Assembly (NCBI GenBank): GCA_026387895.1
Contig: JAPLKT010000152.1
Location: forward strand, 19,773 to 81,519
Length of the DNA: 61,747 nt
From: Gemmatimonadota bacterium
Lineage (GTDB): Bacteria > Gemmatimonadota > Gemmatimonadetes > Gemmatimonadales > Gemmatimonadaceae
Direction: 5' to 3'
The translations under genes and the position numbers were made by a program. Under the pieces are notes generated by a model that saw nothing but the letters and a program-made list of their open reading frames with translations, was not told the origin of the DNA and did no database searches. Positions 1 through 10,006 of this stretch are shown here, piece after piece (the stretch's first letter is position 1; every line of letters starts with the position of its first letter).

Positions 1-10
1 GTTTCCACGA

Positions 11-982
11 GTGATTCACGACACGACCTATTCCCGACCGCTGACCGACGCTGACGCGCGCGCGGCACTGGCACAGCCCGGCGCCCGCGCCCTGGCTGGC
101 GGCACCGATGCGCTCCCCTTGGTCAAAGAGGGGATCGACCACCCCCAGCAGTTCGTCGACCTCCGCTATCTCCCGGGGTCCGACGCTATCACCGTGCTCC
201 CAGACGGCGGTCTGCGCGTTGGCGCGGCCGTGCGCCTGAGTGATCTGGCAACGCACACCGACGTGCGCGAACGCTTTCTCGCACTGGCAGAGTCCTGCGA
301 GTCCGTCGGAACCCCAGCGCTCCGCAACATGGGCACACTCGGCGGGAATCTCGGGCAGCGGATCCGCTGCTGGTATTTCCGGCGCGGTGTTGAATGCTTC
401 AAGAACGGGGGCGATTCCTGCGCCGCCGTCGAGGGGGAGAACCAGTACCACGCAATCTTTTCCGACGGCACCTGCCAGGCCGTGCATCCGAGCGATCCGG
501 CCGTTGCGCTCGCAGCGCTTGAGGCCGAGGTGGTGCTGGAAGGCACTGATGGCACGGCGCGACGCGTCCCGGTGGCGAGTTTCTACGCGGGTGCCGCGAG
601 CAACCCGCATGCCGAAACCGTGCTTGCATCGGGCGAGCGGATTGTAGCCGTCGAACTCCCGGCCGCGTCGGCTGGCGGCACCCAGCAGTATCGCAAGCTG
701 ATGCAGCGCGGTGCGTGGGACTTCGCGCTCGTCTCGCTCGCGGCCATCAAGCGTGCCGACGGCGATATACGCCTCGTCCTCGGCGGTGTCGCCGCCGGGC
801 CGATGCGGGTGAACCCCAGTATCGAAGAGGATGTGGCCAGCGGCGCACTCGACGAAGAAAGCGTGATGGCGCTCGCGGAACGGGCGATGTACGACGCCAC
901 GCCGATGACGCACAACGGCTACAAGGTGCAGCAGGCGGCATCGTTGCTGCGCGACGCGATGTTCACGCTCTCGCGCGCATAG
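11..982 (+). CDS. Molybdenum hydroxylase FAD-binding subunit with extra [4Fe-4S] site (YagS/PaoB-like)
   Basis: Medium subunit of a xanthine dehydrogenase/aldehyde oxidoreductase-type complex; it carries electrons from the molybdenum site through FAD. The 323-residue protein has the FAD-binding AGGTD motif (about residues 29-33) and NMGTLGGNLG from about residue 106. Between the two FAD lobes it has an insertion with Cys at about 120, 129, 137 and 155 (RCWYFRRG...C...C...C), typical of the YagS/PaoB and 4-hydroxybenzoyl-CoA reductase beta type that holds an additional [4Fe-4S] cluster; ordinary CoxM-type subunits lack it. The catalytic and [2Fe-2S] subunits are expected upstream, outside the window. 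A MobA-like gene follows after 15 bases, probably in the same operon. The substrate cannot be told from this subunit. Confidence 0.88.
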   Translation: MIHDTTYSRPLTDADARAALAQPGARALAGGTDALPLVKEGIDHPQQFVDLRYLPGSDAITVLPDGGLRVGAAVRLSDLATHTDVRERFLALAESCESVGTPALRNMGTLGGNLGQRIRCWYFRRGVECFKNGGDSCAAVEGENQYHAIFSDGTCQAVHPSDPAVALAALEAEVVLEGTDGTARRVPVASFYAGAASNPHAETVLASGERIVAVELPAASAGGTQQYRKLMQRGAWDFALVSLAAIKRADGDIRLVLGGVAAGPMRVNPSIEEDVASGALDEESVMALAERAMYDATPMTHNGYKVQQAASLLRDAMFTLSRA

Positions 983-997
983 CGCATCGGGGGCAGC

Positions 998-1579
998 GTG
1001 GCACTTCGTGCATTCCCCGTAGGGGCCGTTATCGTAGGCGCTGGTGCTGGCACACGATTCGGCGAGCCAAAAGCCACGGCGTTGCTCCCAGACGGACGGC
1101 GATTTCTCGATGCCGTCTGCGCGCAGGCACTCGCGGCCGGCTGCGACCCCGTGATCGCGGTGCTCCCGCTTGGCGTTTCCGCTCCAGACGGCGTGCAAGT
1201 GGTGGTAAACCCGCGGGCGGACTCCGAACAGATCGCGAGTGTACGACTCGGCCTCGCGCGACTTTCGAATACGCCGTGCGTGGGCGTGTTACTCTGGCCG
1301 GTCGATCATCCGTTCGTCACGCTGATGAGCGTGCTCGCAGTTCTCGATGGGGCACGGCTCTCGGGAGCCGCGATTGTGCTCCCACAGTTCGGGGAACGGC
1401 GCGGACATCCCGCCTACTTTGCGCGGGACACCTGGCGCGAGTTGCTCACCGTCCCTGACGGCGGCGCGCGCGCCGTGATTGCGCAACGCGCTGCGGTTCA
1501 GGGTGCGGTCATGCACATCCCGGTCGAGGATCGCGGGGTGCTGCGCGACATCGACACGCGGCAGGATCTCGCCGGCTAG
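998..1579 (+). CDS. MobA/MocA-like nucleotidyltransferase (molybdenum cofactor maturation)
   Basis: A 193-residue nucleotidyltransferase-fold protein starting at GTG, with a G-rich ribosome-binding site just upstream. It has the N-terminal nucleotide-binding loop GAGAGTRFGEPK (residues 14-25, a variant of the LAAGxGxRxGxxK signature) and a PVDHP motif near residue 100, as in MocA/MobA enzymes that attach CMP or GMP to the molybdenum cofactor. It lies directly after a molybdenum hydroxylase subunit, which fits cofactor tailoring for that enzyme. CTP (MocA) or GTP (MobA) use cannot be decided from sequence; the first position of the loop is V-G rather than L-A-A, so it is a divergent member. 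Confidence 0.75.
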   Translation: MALRAFPVGAVIVGAGAGTRFGEPKATALLPDGRRFLDAVCAQALAAGCDPVIAVLPLGVSAPDGVQVVVNPRADSEQIASVRLGLARLSNTPCVGVLLWPVDHPFVTLMSVLAVLDGARLSGAAIVLPQFGERRGHPAYFARDTWRELLTVPDGGARAVIAQRAAVQGAVMHIPVEDRGVLRDIDTRQDLAG

Positions 1580-1616
1580 CGTCCGAGGACGGACACGCGC
1601 CGGCGAGCGCGCACGC

Positions 1617-3479
1617 TCAGGGAACGATCGTCGAGAGTTCAATCCGCGACGCCGCCGTGGCCGTGCGCCAGATGCGGTGTGTGGCCGACACATAATCCGC
1701 GTCGCGCGCCTCGAATATATTCGCGACCCACTTCTGCGGATTACGATCAATCAACGGGAACCAGGTGCTTTGCACCTGCACCATGACGCGGTGCCCTTTC
1801 TTAAAGCGATAGCTCTGCGTATGCAAATCGACCGTCACCGGAGTCACCTGTCCGGGGACCATCGGCTTGGGATGCTCGAATGACTCCCGGAAGCGGGCGC
1901 GGAACACGTCGTTGGCCACCATGAACTCGTAGCCGCCAAGTCGGAAGTTCGGCTCCCATGCTTCTGGGTACACATCAATGAGCTTCACCACAAAGTCGGC
2001 GTCGTGCTGCGTGGTGCTGGCGAAGAGCTTGGCGGTGATATCACCGGCAACCACAAAATCCTCGGTGAGCGGTGCGGTCTGCCAGGTGAGCACGTCGGGA
2101 CGATCGTTCACGAAGCGCTGGTCCTGCGTGAGCCACGTGCTCCACGTGGAGCCGCGCCCGTAGGTGGGCTCGATCGGCCGATTACGATACGGCACTGGGT
2201 GCGCGGGATCGCTCACGTAGCTGTCATTGGCACCAGCGGCGGCCGTGGGTGCAGTGAAGCTGAGCGTACCGTTGGGACCGAAGTACAGGGCGCGCGTGGT
2301 CGCCTCTTTGGGAGGCCAGGCATTGAAGGTGCGCCAGCTGTTGCTCCCACTCTCGAACACCGTGGCCTCGGCGGGCGCGCCGCCTGGGGCGTCTTTCAGA
2401 AAATGGGCGAAGAACGGTGCTTCAATTCGTCCGCGATAGTACTCGCCGGTGTTGCTGCCGAAGTCGATGTTGCCGAGTGTCTTGCCGGGGCCACCGCGCC
2501 ATCCGCCGTGATTCCACGGTCCGACCACGAGAAAATTGTTGGCCTTCGTGTCGTGCTTCTCGAGTTCACGGTAGATCGTGACGGGGCCGTAGAAATCTTC
2601 TTGGTCCCACCAGCCGGCCACATTGAGCGTCGGCATGGTGACACGCGTGAGATACGGCTTCATGGCCTGACGCTGCCAGAAGGCGTCGTAGTTTGGGTGG
2701 GCGCGGAAGTCGTCCCACGTGGGGAGATGCTTGTCCTTCAGAAAGACAGTCTGTGCGTTCGACAACGCGCCGAGTTTCAGGTACCACTCGTAGGTGTCGT
2801 AGATGTCGACCTTAAAGTCGGCATTTTCCTTTGACGACTCCGTGAGCCACGCGTACTCGAGTCCGTAGGCCAACCGGAACGCGCCATTGTGGTGGAAGTC
2901 ATCGCCGAGGAACATGTCGCTTGGTGAGGCTTGCGGGCTCACCGCTTTGAGCGCTGGGTGTGGGTCGAGCATCGCCATGGCGGTGGTCCACCCCGGATAG
3001 CTGACGCCGAACATCCCGATGCGTCCGTTGTTGTTGGGGACTCCGCCTTTGATCATCCAGTCGATAGAGTCGTAGGCGTCGGTGCTTTCATCGATCGCTT
3101 TGCCGCCGCCCGCGTCCACCGGGCGCGGCGGGCGCTGCATCACGAAGGTTCCTTCGCTCCCGTAGCGACCGCGAATGTCCTGAAAGGCAAAGATGAAGCG
3201 TTCGGTGTGGAGTTCCGGGTAGGAGCGCGAGGGCCAGAAACTGGCGCCAGGGGCGCCGTACGGGGTGCGGCTCAACAGGATCGGGAGCGGTGCCGTTTGC
3301 CGTCGTGGGACGAAATACGTCGTGTGGAGTTTCGTGCCATCGCGCATCGCAATCATCGACTCGTGGAACGTGTAGTTCGAGTCGGGGACAGCAGGCGGCG
3401 CGCTCTGCGCGCGGAGCACGACAGCGCTCTCGCTGAGGAGCAGAAGCCCTACGACAGCGCTGGACCAACGGGAACGCAT
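1617..3479 (-). CDS. Secreted CocE/NonD family hydrolase (X-Pro dipeptidyl-peptidase S15-like)
   Basis: Alpha/beta-hydrolase of the CocE/NonD, alpha-amino-acid ester hydrolase group, expected to cleave ester or amide bonds outside the cytoplasm. The ATG at 3479 is chosen because AGGAGG lies 10 bases upstream and the protein then opens with a signal peptide (MRSRW, hydrophobic core, cleavage near LRAQ). The longer reading frame to 3587 would put 36 unlikely residues before it. The mature part starts with the family's strand on activating residues (MIAMRDGTKLHTTYFVPR), has the nucleophile elbow GVSYPG (Ser nucleophile), and ends with the jelly-roll domain typical of X-Pro dipeptidyl-peptidase C-termini. 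It is divergent from argG. A paralogue lies at 32677-34599. Confidence 0.87.
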   Translation of the reverse strand: MRSRWSSAVVGLLLLSESAVVLRAQSAPPAVPDSNYTFHESMIAMRDGTKLHTTYFVPRRQTAPLPILLSRTPYGAPGASFWPSRSYPELHTERFIFAFQDIRGRYGSEGTFVMQRPPRPVDAGGGKAIDESTDAYDSIDWMIKGGVPNNNGRIGMFGVSYPGWTTAMAMLDPHPALKAVSPQASPSDMFLGDDFHHNGAFRLAYGLEYAWLTESSKENADFKVDIYDTYEWYLKLGALSNAQTVFLKDKHLPTWDDFRAHPNYDAFWQRQAMKPYLTRVTMPTLNVAGWWDQEDFYGPVTIYRELEKHDTKANNFLVVGPWNHGGWRGGPGKTLGNIDFGSNTGEYYRGRIEAPFFAHFLKDAPGGAPAEATVFESGSNSWRTFNAWPPKEATTRALYFGPNGTLSFTAPTAAAGANDSYVSDPAHPVPYRNRPIEPTYGRGSTWSTWLTQDQRFVNDRPDVLTWQTAPLTEDFVVAGDITAKLFASTTQHDADFVVKLIDVYPEAWEPNFRLGGYEFMVANDVFRARFRESFEHPKPMVPGQVTPVTVDLHTQSYRFKKGHRVMVQVQSTWFPLIDRNPQKWVANIFEARDADYVSATHRIWRTATAASRIELSTIVP

Positions 3480-3502
3480 GAGCACAGGGCCTCCTGGCGT
3501 GA

Positions 3503-5056
<1,554 letters not shown>

Positions 5057-5180
5057 TACACTCCAGCGCTGACCGTCTGGCGCCGATACTGTAAGGCACG
5101 CAGGGGACTACCGGTCAGGCCGAGGATCCCCGATTCGCCGTATCATCTACATTTGCCCTTCGCCTCAAGTCTCACGCACC

Positions 5181-6680
5181 ATGAGCACCGGCCTCTTCTC
5201 CACCTTGTTCCCGCACTACGTCGTCATGGACGACGGGGGATATCTGTTGGGTATGGGTCCAGCGTGGGCCACGACCGCGCCCGAAATGCGCGTGGGGATG
5301 CATTTCGGACAACTCTTCGAGTTTCCCGGCAGCCGCAGTATTACGAATCTGACAATGCTGCGCGCGCTCGAAGGGCGACAGATTGTGGTGCGGACGATCA
5401 AGAGCCAGCTCGTCGTGACCGGCGAGTTAGTGTGGATTGAGGACGAAAACCGGTTGGCGTTCGCGGCGAAACGCTTTACCGGCAGCCCCTCCGAGTTTTC
5501 CGGCCTCGCCGCAGCGGCAACGTCAGCGGTGGACAGCGCGGCTTTCCTGCATCTCGTCCTCGACGCGATGCCGGTGCTCCAGTTGGCGATCTTCGATCGC
5601 GACCTCCGCTACGTGTATGTATCGCCTGGGGCAATCGTCGACCCCGCCACGCGACAGTGGATTATCGGTCGCGATGACGTCGAGTACGGCCAGTATCGCG
5701 GGTCCCCCCTCGCCGTCGGCGCACTGCGGCAGAGCAGACTCCGATCAGTCCTGGAGACAGGTGAACTGCTCGCGTTCGAGGAGACGATTACCCCGCGCAC
5801 GGGATCGCCACGGTTCTTCTCTCGGAACATCGCCCCGGTGCGCGATCCCCAAGGACGCATCACGCACCTCCTGGGCTTCGGCTGGGACATCACCGAACGC
5901 AAAGAAGCCGAGGTGGCGTCTGCGGCGTACACGATTGAGCTCCGGCGACAGAAGGAACGCGCCGAGGCATCGAACGCCGCCAAAAGTAGTTTCTTGGCGA
6001 ATATGAGCCATGAGCTCCGGACGCCACTCAATGTGATTCTCGGACAGGCCGAGACCGTGATGGAGGAGCTGTATGGCCCGGTGACCGCCGACCAAGCCTC
6101 GTCGCTGACCGAGATTGAACGGCAGGGGAGTCATCTACTGAAGCTGATTTCGGAAATCTTGGATTTCTCGCGGATCGAAAGCGGCAAGGTGGACATTGCG
6201 CCGGAGCGCGTTCCCGTTGGGGCGTTCCTTGAGCAACTCATCACCACGTTCCAGCGGAGCGCCGACGAAGACGGCGTGACATTGTCGCTGGAGCTCCCAT
6301 CGCGGATTAGCGACGTGATGGCCGATCCGTTCCGGCTCCGTCAGGTGATGATGAACATTGTCGGCAACGCGCTCAAGTTCACACCGCGCGGCGGGCACGT
6401 GACGGTGCGTGCGGCCGTTGGTGCCGATGGCGCGAGTCTGCGGTGGGTCGAGATTCAAGATTCGGGCGTTGGAATCGCCGCCGAGCGACTCGAGCGAATT
6501 TTTGAGCCTTTTGAACAAGGCGACGCCAGCACCACGCGCGCGTTCGGCGGCACGGGGCTCGGGCTCACCATTTCGCGACGCCTGTGCACGCTCATGGGCA
6601 TGTCGATCATCGCGACGAGCAACATCGGGAAGGGATCCACATTCCGGATTGTCTTTCCTGCGGAAATCAGCGCAAGCTGA
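5181..6680 (+). CDS. Sensor histidine kinase with HNOBA-like and PAS domains
   Basis: A 499-residue, apparently soluble histidine kinase with no clear membrane segment. Residues about 8-108 resemble the HNOBA domain (heme NO-binding associated): LFPHYVVMDDGGYLLGMGP, a VGMHFGQLFEF segment and a VVTGELVWIEDENRLAF strand pair. A PAS domain follows (about 115-235, ending in the typical GFGWDITERKEAE), then HisKA with phospho-acceptor His277 in SHELRTP, and HATPase_c with the N box (around N396), G1 (DSGVGI), F box (FEPFEQG) and G2 (GGTGLGL). No response regulator or H-NOX gene adjoins it. A heme or NO link is inferred only from the domain's usual company. The stop codon lies inside the first unit of a short tandem repeat. 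Confidence 0.85.
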   Translation: MSTGLFSTLFPHYVVMDDGGYLLGMGPAWATTAPEMRVGMHFGQLFEFPGSRSITNLTMLRALEGRQIVVRTIKSQLVVTGELVWIEDENRLAFAAKRFTGSPSEFSGLAAAATSAVDSAAFLHLVLDAMPVLQLAIFDRDLRYVYVSPGAIVDPATRQWIIGRDDVEYGQYRGSPLAVGALRQSRLRSVLETGELLAFEETITPRTGSPRFFSRNIAPVRDPQGRITHLLGFGWDITERKEAEVASAAYTIELRRQKERAEASNAAKSSFLANMSHELRTPLNVILGQAETVMEELYGPVTADQASSLTEIERQGSHLLKLISEILDFSRIESGKVDIAPERVPVGAFLEQLITTFQRSADEDGVTLSLELPSRISDVMADPFRLRQVMMNIVGNALKFTPRGGHVTVRAAVGADGASLRWVEIQDSGVGIAAERLERIFEPFEQGDASTTRAFGGTGLGLTISRRLCTLMGMSIIATSNIGKGSTFRIVFPAEISAS

Positions 6681-6724
6681 TGAGCGCCGGCTGATGAGCG
6701 CCGGCTGATGAGCGCCGGCTGATT
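6676..6724. repeat. Tandem repeat, 14-bp unit, 3.5 copies
   Basis: Three perfect direct copies of gctgatgagcgccg (6676-6689, 6690-6703, 6704-6717) and half of a fourth. They fill the gap between the convergent histidine kinase and membrane-protein genes. The first copy contains the kinase stop TGA. Because 14 is not a multiple of 3, the repeated TGA triplets fall in all three plus-strand frames. Confidence 0.9.
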
Positions 6725-7304
6725 AGACTGGCCAGAGCCAGGCGAAGATGACGGCGGTGGTGATGGCGTAGACCGCCGACTCAGCGAGTGTGAGGAGGAA
6801 GCTCGTCCACGGACGCCCGAACCAGACACTCGCGTGGAACGCCGCACCCGCGTAAGCGAGTCCGGTGGTGGCGAACACGACGCGCACCACGTGCGCGAAG
6901 GGGATCCCCAAGGGCATGTGGCGCACGCCGGCATTCTGGGTGCTGAACCCGTGCCAGGTGGCGTAGGCCACGACGGTGCTGACGGCCAGATAAAAGATGA
7001 AGCTTGCCACGAGGCGGCCGGACAACGACGGCACGCCGTTTTTGGCGATCGTGATGTAGGCCACCGGCCCCTGCTCGAGCGCGATCCGCATATCCGCACG
7101 CCCCAAGTCTTGGCCGACCGTGAAGGGCAGCATGTAGAGGCCCGGGGTCGACGGAACGATCCGCAGCGCCTGCTTGACCGCCTCATGCTGCGGAAGCTGC
7201 CGCCACTCACGCCCGTGGAGGGTCCGCCGCGCCAGCCCCGCGAGCACAAAGACGGTACACGCGGTTGCAATGATTGGGGGCCACAGTTCCTGCAAGAAAA
7301 GCAA
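6723..7304 (-). CDS. Conserved-type membrane protein of unknown function
   Basis: A 193-residue integral membrane protein with about four hydrophobic segments: near the N-terminus (IIATACTVFVLAGLA), at about 100-115 (LVASFIFYLAVSTVVAYA), about 135-155, and the C-terminus (TLAESAVYAITTAVIFAWLWPV). Between the first two is a soluble stretch of about 70 residues. I do not recognise a family with confidence and assign no function. It converges with the histidine kinase across a 14-bp tandem repeat; another tandem repeat (10-bp unit) lies just upstream of its start. The ATG at 7304 gives the N-terminal membrane segment directly. Confidence 0.7.
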   Translation of the reverse strand: MLFLQELWPPIIATACTVFVLAGLARRTLHGREWRQLPQHEAVKQALRIVPSTPGLYMLPFTVGQDLGRADMRIALEQGPVAYITIAKNGVPSLSGRLVASFIFYLAVSTVVAYATWHGFSTQNAGVRHMPLGIPFAHVVRVVFATTGLAYAGAAFHASVWFGRPWTSFLLTLAESAVYAITTAVIFAWLWPV

Positions 7305-7318
7305 ACGTTGATTCCCGT

Positions 7319-7348
7319 CGTGAGGGGCCGTGAGGGGCCGTGAGGGGC
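7319..7348. repeat. Tandem repeat, 10-bp unit, 3 copies
   Basis: Three perfect copies of cgtgaggggc (7319-7328, 7329-7338, 7339-7348), upstream of the membrane-protein gene that starts at 7304 on the minus strand. Each copy carries TGA, and the 10-bp period shifts it by one frame per copy, so all three plus-strand frames contain a stop. Confidence 0.88.
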
Positions 7349-7509
7349 GATGAGTCCGATGAAATGTCAGCAGGAAGAATCGTGGAAGTCACACGCAGTC
7401 GCAACACGTGCCGAGGGCGACTTTCGCGGGGGGGGGTGGGTATGGCGTCGCGTATTCCGGGCCGTGCGGGTTCACGAGGCGCGCGAAGATTTCATTTTAT
7501 TGAGTACAT

Positions 7510-7561
7510 GCAAACATATACATTACAATAGTTTATAAGATTTTTATATTCATATGTTTGC
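7510..7561. promoter_or_regulatory. AT-rich segment bounded by a 10-bp inverted repeat
   Basis: GCAAACATAT (7510-7519) and ATATGTTTGC (7552-7561) are perfect inverted copies separated by 32 bases that are almost all A/T. Such a structure could be a regulator-binding site, a DNA-unwinding or UP-like element, or a hairpin. It lies about 190 bases upstream of sufB. It does not match the IscR sites I know of. Which regulator, if any, binds is unknown. Confidence 0.45.
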
Positions 7562-7692
7562 GTGCCGCCTCTCGAAGCGCATCCACGAGCACGCTGGACC
7601 TGCGCACACCCAGAATCCGAAATACCCCGACGTCCCGCCCTGCTCCTGGATCACATCTCGGCCTAAATGGCACTTCTCCGAGACCGCCTGCG

Positions 7693-7721
7693 TTGATATC
7701 ACACGCTAAGTCGAGTATTTT
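7693..7721 (+). promoter_or_regulatory. Putative sigma-70-type promoter of the suf operon
   Basis: TTGATA (7693-7698) and TATTTT (7716-7721) with exactly 17 bases between them, ending 32 bases before the sufB ATG. GGAG at 7740-7743 is the likely ribosome-binding site. Predicted by eye only. Confidence 0.45.
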
Positions 7722-7753
7722 TATCTGGATAGCAACTTCTGGAGTACGAGTCT

Positions 7754-9187
7754 ATGAGCGCCTCAATCGACGCGCTGGTCAATAAAGAGTATCAGTACGG
7801 CTTCGTTACCGATGTCGACGCAGACACCATCGCGCCGGGACTCAGCGAAGATGTCGTCCGCCTGATCTCCGCAAAAAAGAACGAACCGCAGTGGCTCCTC
7901 GACTGGCGTCTCAAAGCCTACCGTCGATGGCTGACCATGACCGAGCCGCACTGGCCGAACGTCAAATACCCCGTCATCGACTACCAGGCCAGCCGCTACT
8001 ACTCGGCGCCCAAGTCAGTGAAGCCGCTGCAATCGTTGGACGACGTCGACCCCGAGCTCCTCAAGACCTACGACAAACTCGGGATCTCGCTCACCGAACA
8101 GAAGTTCCTCGCCGGCGTTGCCGTCGACGCGATCTTCGACTCGGTGTCGGTCGGCACGACCATGAAGGACGAGCTCGCCAAGCACGGCGTCATCTTCTGC
8201 TCCTTCTCCGAAGCCGTCCACAGCTACCCCGAGCTCATCCAGAAATATCTGGGCTCAGTGGTCCCGTACTCGGATAACTTCTTCGCGGCGCTGAACTCCG
8301 CGGTCTTCAGCGACGGCTCCTTCTGCTACGTGCCGAAGGGTGTGCGCTGCCCGATCGAACTGTCGACGTACTTCCGCATCAACGCCGCCGACACGGGGCA
8401 GTTCGAGCGCACACTGATCGTCGCCGATGAAGGCGCCTACGTGAGCTACCTCGAAGGGTGCACCGCGCCCAAGCGCAGCACCAACCAGTTGCACGCCGCC
8501 GTGGTCGAACTCGTGGCGCTCGACAACGCGAGCATCAAGTACTCGACCGTACAGAACTGGTACGCCGGCGACAAGGACGGCGTCGGCGGCATCTACAACT
8601 TCGTCACCAAGCGCGGCAAGGCGATGACGAACAGCAAGATCTCCTGGACCCAGGTCGAAACCGGCTCCGCGATCACCTGGAAGTACCCGAGCGTGATCCT
8701 GCAGGGCGACAACTCCACCGGCGAGTTCTACTCGGTGGCGGTCGTCAACAACAAGCAGCAGGCCGATACGGGCACCAAAATGATCCACATCGGCCGCAAC
8801 ACCAAAAGCACAATCATCTCCAAGGGGATCTCCGCCGGCGAGGGGCAGAACTCCTACCGCGGACAGGTGAAGATCCTGCCCAAAGCCACCGGCGCACGCA
8901 ACTACACGCAGTGCGACTCGATGCTCGTGGGCAACAAGTGCGGGGCGCACACGTTCCCGTACATCGAGGTCGCCAACAACAGCGCAACCCTCGAACACGA
9001 AGCCAGCACGAGCAAGATCGGCGAAGATCAGATCTTCTACTGCAAGGCACGTGGCCTCAGCACCGAGCAGGCAATCTCGCTGATCGTCAGCGGGTTCTGC
9101 CGCGAAGTGTTCAAGGAACTGCCCATGGAGTTCGCCCTCGAAGCGCAGCAACTGCTCGGCATCACACTCGAAGGATCGGTCGGCTAA
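7754..9187 (+). CDS. sufB: Fe-S cluster assembly scaffold protein SufB
   Basis: Scaffold subunit of the SufBCD complex, on which Fe-S clusters are built in the cytoplasm. The 477-residue length is normal. Typical SufB sequence runs throughout: the N-terminal [14 protein letters not shown], the long beta-helix core, [16 protein letters not shown], the stretch [13 protein letters not shown], and the C-terminal [17 protein letters not shown]. It opens the sufBCDUS operon, preceded by a promoter-like sequence and GGAG. The sufC gene follows after 72 bases. Confidence 0.97.
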   Translation: MSASIDALVNKEYQYGFVTDVDADTIAPGLSEDVVRLISAKKNEPQWLLDWRLKAYRRWLTMTEPHWPNVKYPVIDYQASRYYSAPKSVKPLQSLDDVDPELLKTYDKLGISLTEQKFLAGVAVDAIFDSVSVGTTMKDELAKHGVIFCSFSEAVHSYPELIQKYLGSVVPYSDNFFAALNSAVFSDGSFCYVPKGVRCPIELSTYFRINAADTGQFERTLIVADEGAYVSYLEGCTAPKRSTNQLHAAVVELVALDNASIKYSTVQNWYAGDKDGVGGIYNFVTKRGKAMTNSKISWTQVETGSAITWKYPSVILQGDNSTGEFYSVAVVNNKQQADTGTKMIHIGRNTKSTIISKGISAGEGQNSYRGQVKILPKATGARNYTQCDSMLVGNKCGAHTFPYIEVANNSATLEHEASTSKIGEDQIFYCKARGLSTEQAISLIVSGFCREVFKELPMEFALEAQQLLGITLEGSVG

Positions 9188-9259
9188 CGCCGACCTGATA
9201 TCTGCTCATCATTCGGAGCGGCAACCGCCGCTCCACGAGACCAATAGGAAACACCGCAC

Positions 9260-10006
9260 ATGCTGACCATCGACAAGCTCCACGCGAACGTGGGCGACAA
9301 GGAAATCCTCAAGGGGATCTCGCTCACCGTCAACGCGGGTGAAGTACACGCCATCATGGGGCCCAACGGCTCTGGCAAGAGCACGCTCGCCCAAGTCATT
9401 GCCGGCCACCCGGGCTACGACGTCACCAGTGGCTCTGTGACCTTCGCCGGCCGGGACCTCCTCGCCCTCCCGGCCGAAGAGCGCGCGCAGCACGGCGTCT
9501 TCCTCGCCTTCCAGTATCCGGTCGAGATCCCAGGCGTAACCAACGCCTACTTCCTCCGTTCGGCGTACAACGAAGTGCGCAGGGCGAACGGACTCGACGA
9601 AGTGGATCCCATGGAGTTCCTCGACCTCATGGAAGAGAAACTGAAGCTCGTCGACATGGATCCCGCCATGTTGCAGCGGTCAGTGAACGCCGGCTTCTCC
9701 GGCGGCGAAAAGAAGCGCAATGAGATCCTGCAGATGGCGGTGTTGGCGCCGAAGCTCGCGATCCTCGACGAGACGGATTCCGGCCTCGACATCGATGCGC
9801 TGCGTATCGTGGCGGAGGGCGTCAACGCGCTCAAGCGCCCCGACAACGCGACGATCGTCGTCACGCACTATCAGCGATTGCTCAACTACATCGTCCCGGA
9901 CTTCGTACACGTGCTCGCGGGCGGAACGATCGTCAAGAGCGGCGGCAAGGATCTGGCCCTCGAGCTCGAAGCGAAGGGATACGACTGGGTGTTGGAGACC
10001 GCGTAA
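9260..10006 (+). CDS. sufC: Fe-S assembly ATPase SufC
   Basis: ABC-type ATPase of the cytoplasmic SufBCD complex; it drives conformational change of SufB/SufD and has no membrane partner. The 248-residue protein has Walker [10 protein letters not shown] (residues 34-42), the Q-loop region [13 protein letters not shown] characteristic of SufC, signature [11 protein letters not shown], and Walker B with [12 protein letters not shown], where SufC has Asp-Glu-Thr instead of the usual Asp-Glu-Pro. AGGAAA precedes the ATG. Its stop overlaps the sufD start (TAATG). Confidence 0.97.
   Translation: MLTIDKLHANVGDKEILKGISLTVNAGEVHAIMGPNGSGKSTLAQVIAGHPGYDVTSGSVTFAGRDLLALPAEERAQHGVFLAFQYPVEIPGVTNAYFLRSAYNEVRRANGLDEVDPMEFLDLMEEKLKLVDMDPAMLQRSVNAGFSGGEKKRNEILQMAVLAPKLAILDETDSGLDIDALRIVAEGVNALKRPDNATIVVTHYQRLLNYIVPDFVHVLAGGTIVKSGGKDLALELEAKGYDWVLETA

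Larger units (their letters stand above)
7305..7753. other. Intergenic control region upstream of the suf operon
   Basis: A 449-base gap without a credible gene. It holds, in order: a 10-bp tandem repeat (7319-7348), a G-rich run near 7429-7440, a sharply AT-rich segment (about 7490-7560) with a 10-bp inverted repeat, and a sigma-70-like promoter (7693-7721) ahead of sufB. Short open frames in it lack coding character. The AT-rich segment is out of keeping with the rest of the window. Confidence 0.7.

Noticed and set aside
2004-2834. 276-codon frame antisense to the first CocE-like gene
   Set aside because: No start signal or domain; the sense gene has a good ribosome-binding site, signal peptide and nucleophile elbow.
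6676-6724. Direct repeats considered as a CRISPR array
   Set aside because: The units are contiguous without spacers, far too short, and no cas gene is present.
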